From: Enoplolaimus lenunculus
Lineage: Eukaryota; Nematoda; Enoplea; Enoplida; Thoracostomopsidae
DNA length: 64,000 bases
Assembly (NCBI GenBank): GCA_030248215.1
Contig: JASANG010001861.1
Location: 186,001-250,000 of the forward strand
Reading direction: 5' to 3'
Shown here: positions 56,961 through 64,000 of the stretch, piece by piece
How the letters are laid out: each line of letters begins with the position of its first letter
Numbering within the stretch: the first letter of the stretch is position 1
Program-made: the position numbers and the translations under genes
The notes under the pieces: generated by a model
Seen by the model: the letters and a program-made list of their open reading frames with translations, nothing else
Database searches by the model: none
What the model was told of the DNA's origin: nothing

Positions 56961-57040
56961 TCGGTGTGGAAAAAGGATTATGGGACACAAATCAAATTCT
57001 TTTCAGATTATACAAAATTTGTTAGGGTATATATAACCGG

Positions 57041-57365
57041 AGGTCTGCCACCGGCTTCGGTAGAATTTTTGCCTGAGGTTCCGGCACTTTCGGTAGTAAA
57101 ATTTTGGTTAATTTTGCAAAATTGATCTGTTTAGCCCACTTCGTTTTACTTTTGTCATAATTTTCTGGAAAGAATTTTCGAAATTTCGCAGAAAATGAGA
57201 GTAAAATCACACAGCTTAACAACATATTGACGATATTGGCAAAACTTAACTAATTAACCATCATTTTTACTACCTAAGTAATTTCGCTTCACCTCCAGCT
57301 CCGGCAAGTTTCGTTGATTTCCGGCTGCAGCTCAGGCAGTTTTCACCTCTGGTCCCTGCAGCATA
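57041..57365. repeat. Dispersed repeat K, spread copy
   Basis: GGAGGTCTGCCACCGGCTTC at the left, CACCTCCAGCTCCGGCAAG and CTCAGGCAGTTTTCACCTC at the right, with AT-rich unassigned DNA between. Confidence 0.4.
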
Positions 57366-58209
57366 CCTCTATTAACCACAAATTGCAAGATATATACGTG
57401 ATTTTAGAAAATTTGAAGGTAAAAATATCGGAATTTCTGCTAACGGACGCAGAAACGGACATCGATTTTTACATGAAACGGATACCTGTCCGGTTCCACC
57501 CTGATATATACGTAGGGCATTTGGGCGCTGCCAAGTGTCCCGTTTGTCCGAATTGTCCATTTTTTCTCAACTGTCCCAATTATATTTGTCTGTACTTCTG
57601 GCACATTGCTGTCCCGGAAAAATGGGACGACAACACTGTATGTATATTTCACGATTTGTAAACTTAAAAACAAAATTCACATTCAAACCGTTGCTAAGAC
57701 ATTTTAGTACCATGGAGACTACATTACCTGAAACAGTAAGACATACATTGCAAACACACAACGGAGTTTATTCAAAAAATGACTGAAATAAATGTACGAT
57801 TCTGTCTACGTAGCACAGGAATAGCTGCAGTATTTCGGGAACATCATTATATATAGCATAACAGGCAACTTTTAGCAATATTGTATTGCTACAAAAAAAT
57901 TTCAGTTTTTAAAGTCTGAAGAAATGGGGAGACAAAAGTAGTTCAACTATAACAACTTGGAATACTTATAAAATTACAGCTTAAAGATTAATTTAAGTTT
58001 CATTGTTAATCAGAACTAAAGATTAAGTATTATAATAATGGCTCCAAGTTTTTGCATTTAAATACTGTTTGGTTATAACATGCAAAGATTCAACTGAAAC
58101 CTAATGATCTCAGACCACGATGTAAAATCCAAAAACAGCTGAGCGAATAATATATGAAAAACGTTTCAAATCTGACTTTCGCCAAACATTAGGTAAATAT
58201 TGTATTATA

Positions 58210-58405
58210 CACACTGCAAAAAATGGTGAGTCAAATTGACTCTTTCCGAAATGGGCTTTTCCGGACTACACAAACTGAGTCAAAATTCGACTCCGCCAGA
58301 GTCAAATTCAACTCAATAAGTCGCTCAGTGAATCGAATTTGACTCTGGCGGAGTCGAATTTGACTCAGTTTGTGTTAGTCCGAAAAAGCCTATTTCGGAG
58401 AGTCA
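58210..58405. mobile_element. Family C foldback element
   Basis: ACACTGCAAAAAATGGTGAG opens it; ACTACACAAACTGAGTCAAA mirrors TTTGACTCAGTTTGTGTTAG. The far end stops at TTTCGGAGAGTCAG, lacking the last TIR bases. Confidence 0.75.
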
Positions 58406-58547
58406 GAAACATACTACGTTGCTCAATTGCAGAGCGAGAAGTCTGATTAAACTAAATACTGAGTTTAAATCAATCGTTCGTTTAAAAGAAACTATTGCAC
58501 TGACAAAAAGCGCCTAAACAAAGTATTTATATGAAACCTAGCGTTGC

Positions 58548-58975
58548 GGCGAAACAAGCTATGGGGTTGATATCGTTTGTTGCCGTGTAACCAACCGTTG
58601 TGCTGAAACCAACTGTTTAGGTGAACCCAACCATTGGGGTGAAACCAACCATTGGTGTGAACCTGACCGTAAGCTCTATAGTGTACTTATAAAGCTGAAC
58701 TGTAAAATCACATAGCTAACGGTAAAACGCATTGAACCAAAATGAAAAATTTTCAGCACTTTCTGTAAGTAGACCGTAACCACTCACGGCCACAGTCGTT
58801 TGGTAAATCCTTTGGCGCAGATATTCCCTACGTACCAGGATACCAGTATACAAAATTTTAACGAAAGATGTCTGATACAACTTGAGTACAAAAACATGCG
58901 AACAAACTGGAAAATACGCACTTGACACGCGCGAACCATATGAACACTATCATGTTCATATGATTTTTTGTTGTA
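58548..58975 (+). mobile_element. Short-array copy of the minisatellite element
   Basis: Head ACAAGCTATGGGGTTGATAT, about five CCAACC-type 18-bp units, then GACCGTAAGCTCTATAGTG, TTGAACCAAAATGAAAAATT, ACGTACCAGGATACCAGTAT and a palindromic ATGAACACTATCATGTTCAT end. Collinear with 22755-24915 except for array length. Confidence 0.75.
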
Positions 58976-59062
58976 GTCTAATAGATATCCAAATTGCATA
59001 CTTGATTACCATGTTTCACGTCCGTAAGCCAAACTCTAATCTAAATATATATTAATCTACGG

Positions 59063-62000
59063 TTATTTTGAATTTTCGGAACGTTCTGAATTGTGTATTT
59101 CTTTCATGAGTGCGTCCACCATATCATCAACGCCTGGCTTCCAGCCCAAGAAACATTCCAATAATTCCATAGCAGGCCGTTCTCCCCCAAACCTAAGAAC
59201 ATGGCTTCGAAACGCTTGTCCACGTTCCCTGAAAATACAAAAATTTCATTATAACCCTTCGACTACTGTATAAACCAGTACCAATGAAGCCTTCTTATGT
59301 ATTCCAGAAAACTTTCCGCGAACTTAAATATGTAGGATGTTTGCGAAATATGTCATTTCCATATTTAAACACAGTAAATCCTTCCGTTGGCAAATGAATA
59401 AAGCGCAAACGAAACTTTGCAGTCAAACTTATGTGTACATTTCCGCATTTGAAAGGTCTACAGCACAACGCTGTAAAATGTAAAACTGAGTGTCCATTAT
59501 TAAAACGATAGTCTAACCTTGAATAAGGATCCTTATGAAATGAATGCCTCCATATTAACGCCGTAAAAGCGCGTGCAACTATGTATGAGTAATAACGAGC
59601 ACCGTATATGTTCAAATGATTGAATCGATGATTCCATGCCTAAATCAATAATAAATACATTTCTAGCAATAATTCATCTTTACTGTTTCCACATAAATTT
59701 AAATAAAAGATAAAGTAACAAGGACGGAATTCGTAGGCCATGCATATATCAAACGCGTTTTGGTCTCCTAGATTTTCCAACCCAAAACTCCATACCCAAA
59801 CGAATTTGCAAACAGTTTTCCATTTATTGAATTGTTTTACTTTTCGAAATGACTCAAAAATAACCGAGAACGAAGGTAATTTTAACCACAAACATATCGC
59901 TGTCCAACAATCAACACACAACGCATCCAATGCAATTTTAGTTTTTACAATTTTTAATAGATTAGAAAATAAAGACAGCATCAAAAGCAATACGAATCGC
60001 TTTTAATGTAGCATAGCATACCGTATTATCAACATACGGCAACCCAAATACTTCCTCATGCGTCTCACGCCATAAGTCAATGGTCGAATCATTGCTCGCA
60101 AACCTTCTGCTGTGTAATCGTAGATCGAATATCGATTGCAATAACTGTTCTTGTAGTTCGTAAGCACCGAACGCACGACGCGCTGCGACAACGTTTTGCA
60201 ATGTGGCAACATCGAGCAATTTTGTAGGATCCCGATAATGTTTAAACAGTCGACCCAAAACCTGAAAAACTCACTCAATCGGCAACTCCTTAATAATGAT
60301 TAATGTTACATAACAATGTGGTAAATTTTGACATATAAGTGTGCAGAGCGCAAAAACTGCCAGATTGCATGTTTTCAAAGCACACACAGAGCAAATGGTT
60401 TTTTACATATATCGTAAATACCCGTGCATTACATAATATTTGAAAATGTCTAACTTCTCGTAAATTTCGCTACAAAGTATTTTGAGTAACAAACAGCAGC
60501 CTAAATCAATGCAATTAGTAAAGTCAAAACTTGCATATGGCTTTTGTGAACCGTAAACGAACGCGTATAAGATTTGCTAAATTTTTGTTTAAACTATTTT
60601 AATTGCTCCTTTGTTTAAAGTAACCTGTTCTATTTGACAATCAAAGTAAGCTTCGCCATAGATAAATTGCCACATTCTAAACGCGCTATCCAACAAATAG
60701 TAGGTAATAAAAGTGTCAAACAGTAACCCAATTGGAGTTCATCAACTGGTGTTGCTCCAGTTAATAAAATTTTAATTTAGGAGATTCTGTACTGGTGAGT
60801 TTGTGTGTAACTAGACGCTGCGAAGCAGTCCTGCGAGGCCTCCTTTAACTCTTTCTCGTGCGTCGCAGCTGCCGTGACATCCTTGGAAATATGGGGTTTC
60901 TCTTGACAGGCTCGCCGATATGCATTTTGAAAAATCTCCAAAAGTCTGTTGTCATGTCACAGTAAGGCTGGTTTCGTTCATTATAAGATCTTGGTCGTCG
61001 GGTCTTTACTCGCCACATGGTACCAAAATTGATGATGATACCGAACCTAAACCATCGAGCGCAGTGATCTTTTGTTCTGCTTGGTAATCATTTCTGCGAA
61101 GTTCAAACCTCAGACGTCAGAATAATATTAGGTTGTTCACATATCGCGTTATGGCAATGCACAGAATCAGTTGCATTTGATTTATACTCATTGTATAATT
61201 TTTAAATAAATAATCCTTAATTAAGATATTCGAAAAATGAACAGTGGTTGAAGATGCGCCATAGTACAGAAATATCTGAGAAAACTATACGGCTCCGGCA
61301 TCTGGTATTTCAAACGGTCGTACTCTAGTTGGCTCATCTTACGAATTTCTTATTAGCCAAGAATGTGCTAACATACCCTTAGGTCTGATACGAAAAACTC
61401 CATTAAGTTCGAAGGGATCTCCGCAAAATCAATCGGGCATCTGGTTCCTGAAACGCATGAAACATTGTACATTTAAAGGATGCCACACTTTTCTTGTTCA
61501 AAATTCGAAACGGGTTTTGGTGGGTCATTTGAATTAGAGTGGGTTTTCGAAAAATTATGGTTATGGTTTTACCGTTGATGATCGTTAAAGAAACCTCACG
61601 AGCGAGACGCACTTTTGTACTTAATATCAATTGGGGCTCTACTGGAGTGGATACATTTATAACAGATCCGATTGGGTTTTCATGTCGTTTTTAGTTTCTG
61701 CGGTGCTTTTTAAAAAGGTGGGTGAAAACACCGTATTTCACTCAAAAAACCATGAATAATGTAAACACATTAGATATCGATACAAAATTTTCTTCTTAAC
61801 ACTTGCATATGCTTTGCTCACTGATATACTTAAATGCAAGACAAGAGATTGTCAATAATGCAACCTGCATTTAAATGAAGTCACAAATCATTCTGTTAAC
61901 ACTGCTAAACTATTGATATCAAGACAATTCTTACAGTGTCCGCACAAACAACGTATGTATACTATAAACAAACTACTAGTTTGGCACAACTGGTTAAAGA

Positions 62001-64000
62001 CTCACCAGTGCAATGTTGGTACTGAGTCCGACCCAAAATAGAATGCATAGCATGTCCAAATTCATGAAATAAATTTTCAACTTGACCAAAGCTTAACAGG
62101 CAAGGTTTCTATAAAGTTCAATTGGATACAATACAAGCAAATGTTTTTGCTGATAAACACCAACCATGCAAGTTATTCGAGTCTATCTAATAACATTACA
62201 TACTGTATTAGCAATTAAATTTTTGGCTTTACTTCGCTTAACTAATTAGTGCCGGTCAATTACAAGGTTCTGCGGGCACAGTTTACAAGACCGTGTTAAA
62301 TACGAACACTTTTCTAACTTATGAAAATAAAACACTATTTAGTACAGTAATTGTGTGCATTTTCTGAGCGGAAAATGCATTATATGCAAAAACGTAATCA
62401 CCAAGCCAGCTGCTACGAAGTCTTACTGCCAAATCGAAAATTAATTGAACAAACAATTAAACTGCCAATTCACGAAATCATATCAAATTTTCAAAAGTTA
62501 CAATACTTACATTGGGCCGCGGCGGCGTCAGATTCAAATTCAACGATACAACAGGCAACTGATATGTATGTACGTCTATTTGTTTGCCCCCACGAATCGT
62601 AAAATGACAATCGACACGAAATTTTGTTCGACGAGAAAAGAAATCGCAATAAATGTAGCCTAAAATGCCTTCTGATTCGTGAACCGCAGCCTGCAAAAAT
62701 CATTATTAAAGCAAATTATTGGTAGAGTTCTAAATATTATTACTGTTCGACAGGGTACCAAACGTCGGATTTTTAATAGTCACAGCCAACAACTGCCAAC
62801 GAAATTTCTAGAAGTTTGAGCTTATATTCTAAGCGTATCAGTTTGATTAACAAACATTGCAAATGAACCACAAAACAAATCGCTAAATAAGTTTATCAAG
62901 GTATTAGAAATTTTTTTATTCCGTTGTTCCAATGCCGAAATTTTATATTTCATGCACTACATACCAATTTTCGAATTAACGGATCGCATGTTTCGCTCTC
63001 GCCCACCTCCACCGGCTCAAGCGAAACACCATACAATTCATAAAATATTCCATTTAACGTCTCCATAACTGAGCCGATAGATAGGTAGTCATTGATATAA
63101 ACGTCTTCGATATCATATCTAAATGTTTCAAATGGCAGAAGTAAAGTGTTCGAATAGAAACTCCATTTGGACGAAATTGGAACAGAACTACAATTAACGT
63201 TTTGATTTATCGTTTACAGTATTTTAATCCTATTTATTTTGCCTACTTTCAATAGTATTAAGAGAAAGAGTAATTTAGTGCCTCTTATAAAAGTACGCAA
63301 ATTACCGAGAATCACGTGAGACAAAATGTACTAGCGCCTAGCGCGAGTTGGATTTGGGCTACCTACAAAGCTTTTGGGAGCTGCTGTCATCAGAATCATG
63401 CACTATTGACATTATATTGTTTAACAATATAAACAAAGCAATTAAAATACAACCCAACGCTTAACATTTAATGCAAATAGAGTGGGGTAGGCGAAGGTAA
63501 CGGTTCTTGTGTATCTAACTTTGTACACGGAACGTACACAGTTGCATAATGTTGTGAAAATGAGACACTATCCAGTATCCACTACTACGAACAATCGCTA
63601 TACAAATTACAAATTATCGGCTTCAGCTAGAGCCATCAAAACAACCGGCAAGTAATATACCATCTAACCCAAATTCCGTACCATTTAGTCAACATTAAAT
63701 TCGAATTATACCGATGCAATGATTTAAGAAAAATTCACAGAAAATACAAATTAACCGTTCTAACTAGCGCCAACAAAGCAACTCATATATCCATAAGCAA
63801 ACCGAAATTCCTTACCGTTCATTCCGAATCAAATTCGAGTAATACTGAACATCCCACACGTTGATTTGAACGCGATCAGACCCGGCATCACGCTGAGCTC
63901 TATGCAGCATTATATCATACTCGCGATCTGCTTGTGGCGCAACCCGACGGGATAGTTCAACAAGAAAACTTTCGATACGTTCAACATCACCAATCAATGA
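59063..64000 (-). CDS. MIPEP: Mitochondrial intermediate peptidase, C-terminal part
   Basis: This M3-family zinc oligopeptidase removes an octapeptide from some imported matrix precursors after the main processing peptidase. Exons in order: from beyond 64000 to 63816, 63118-62965, 62690-62511, 62108-62006, 61447-61377, 60261-60022, 59639-59518 and 59228-59063 (stop TAA). Every join is GT-AG and in phase, giving about 406 codons of a protein near 710 residues. Landmarks: [16 protein letters not shown], then the zinc site [16 protein letters not shown], whose HEFGH is followed 29 residues after the first His by the Glu of DFAEIPS, the spacing of the third ligand in the family. Next come [22 protein letters not shown] (substrate-binding tyrosines) and the end [13 protein letters not shown]. 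The active site is intact, so the gene should be functional. The N-terminal 300 residues, including the targeting peptide, lie outside the window. Confidence 0.95.

Larger units (their letters stand above)
56124..59062. other. Spacer between the EF-hand gene and MIPEP
   Basis: No gene was seen. A family B fragment lies at 56369-56466, a tandem array at 56560-56960, repeat K at 57041-57365, a family F-like tail near 57450-57515, a family C copy at 58210-58405 and the short form of the minisatellite element at 58548-58975. The EF-hand promoter should be just above 56123, but I see no clear TATA signal. Confidence 0.5.

Noticed and set aside
56451-57125. Frames of 101-153 codons on both strands
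   Set aside because: They arise from the 63-bp tandem repeat and show no domain.
61403-61630. A 75-codon minus-strand frame overlapping a MIPEP exon
   Set aside because: The MIPEP reading frame through 61377-61447 matches splice phases on both sides and the [12 protein letters not shown] motif; the longer frame is in a different register.
1-64000. Search for retroviral, LTR, LINE, Polinton or capsid/envelope remnants
   Set aside because: No reverse transcriptase, integrase, protease, polymerase or capsid motif was recognised in any frame. The mobile DNA here is short and non-coding.

Overview
The window looks like AT-rich nuclear DNA from an animal, probably a bilaterian invertebrate. Genes are split by GT-AG introns and are sparse, and most of the sequence is short non-autonomous mobile elements, foldbacks and minisatellites. 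I cannot name the species. TTAGGC-like hexamers (the nematode-type telomere unit) are common, but they sit inside a transposon-like element and say little about taxonomy. I found no reverse transcriptase, transposase, capsid or envelope coding sequence.

Four protein genes can be supported. (1) 1829-2491, minus: a secreted precursor with ten near-identical 13-residue peptides between dibasic sites, a multi-copy neuropeptide precursor. (2) 41147-48964, plus: the C-terminal part of a TOGARAM/crescerin gene, with a TOG3-like domain, a linker and a final TOG4-like domain; its 5' end is unresolved. (3) 49207-56123, minus: a complete six-exon gene for a 221-residue protein with six EF-hands and an N-myristoylation-like start. 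(4) 59063-64000 and beyond, minus: the C-terminal 406 codons of mitochondrial intermediate peptidase (MIPEP), eight exons with every splice phase in register, including the zinc site.

Layout: 1-3 kb holds the peptide precursor. From 3 to 40 kb there is no convincing gene, only repeats, including a 1.8-kb 18-bp minisatellite at 22.8-24.6 kb. The right third, 40-64 kb, is gene-bearing: TOGARAM and the EF-hand gene converge tail to tail with 242 bp between their stop codons, and MIPEP lies upstream of the EF-hand gene on the same strand. Repeat families are named here by letter. A = TIR elements filled with CTTAGG-type hexamers. B = about 450 bp with ends TGTAGTGACCC. C = about 200-bp foldbacks with ends ACACTGCAAAAA. 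D = ends CAGTGGCGGATCC. E = ends CAGGCCCGTAGCC. F = ends CCAGAGTGTAAC. G = ends GGTTGCAACCGG. H, I, J, K and L are smaller families. Insertions of one family into another give a relative age order.

The genes show no evident shared pathway: neuropeptide signalling, ciliary microtubule regulation, calcium binding and mitochondrial presequence processing are represented. All family assignments rest on reading motifs and on alignment from memory, without database searches.
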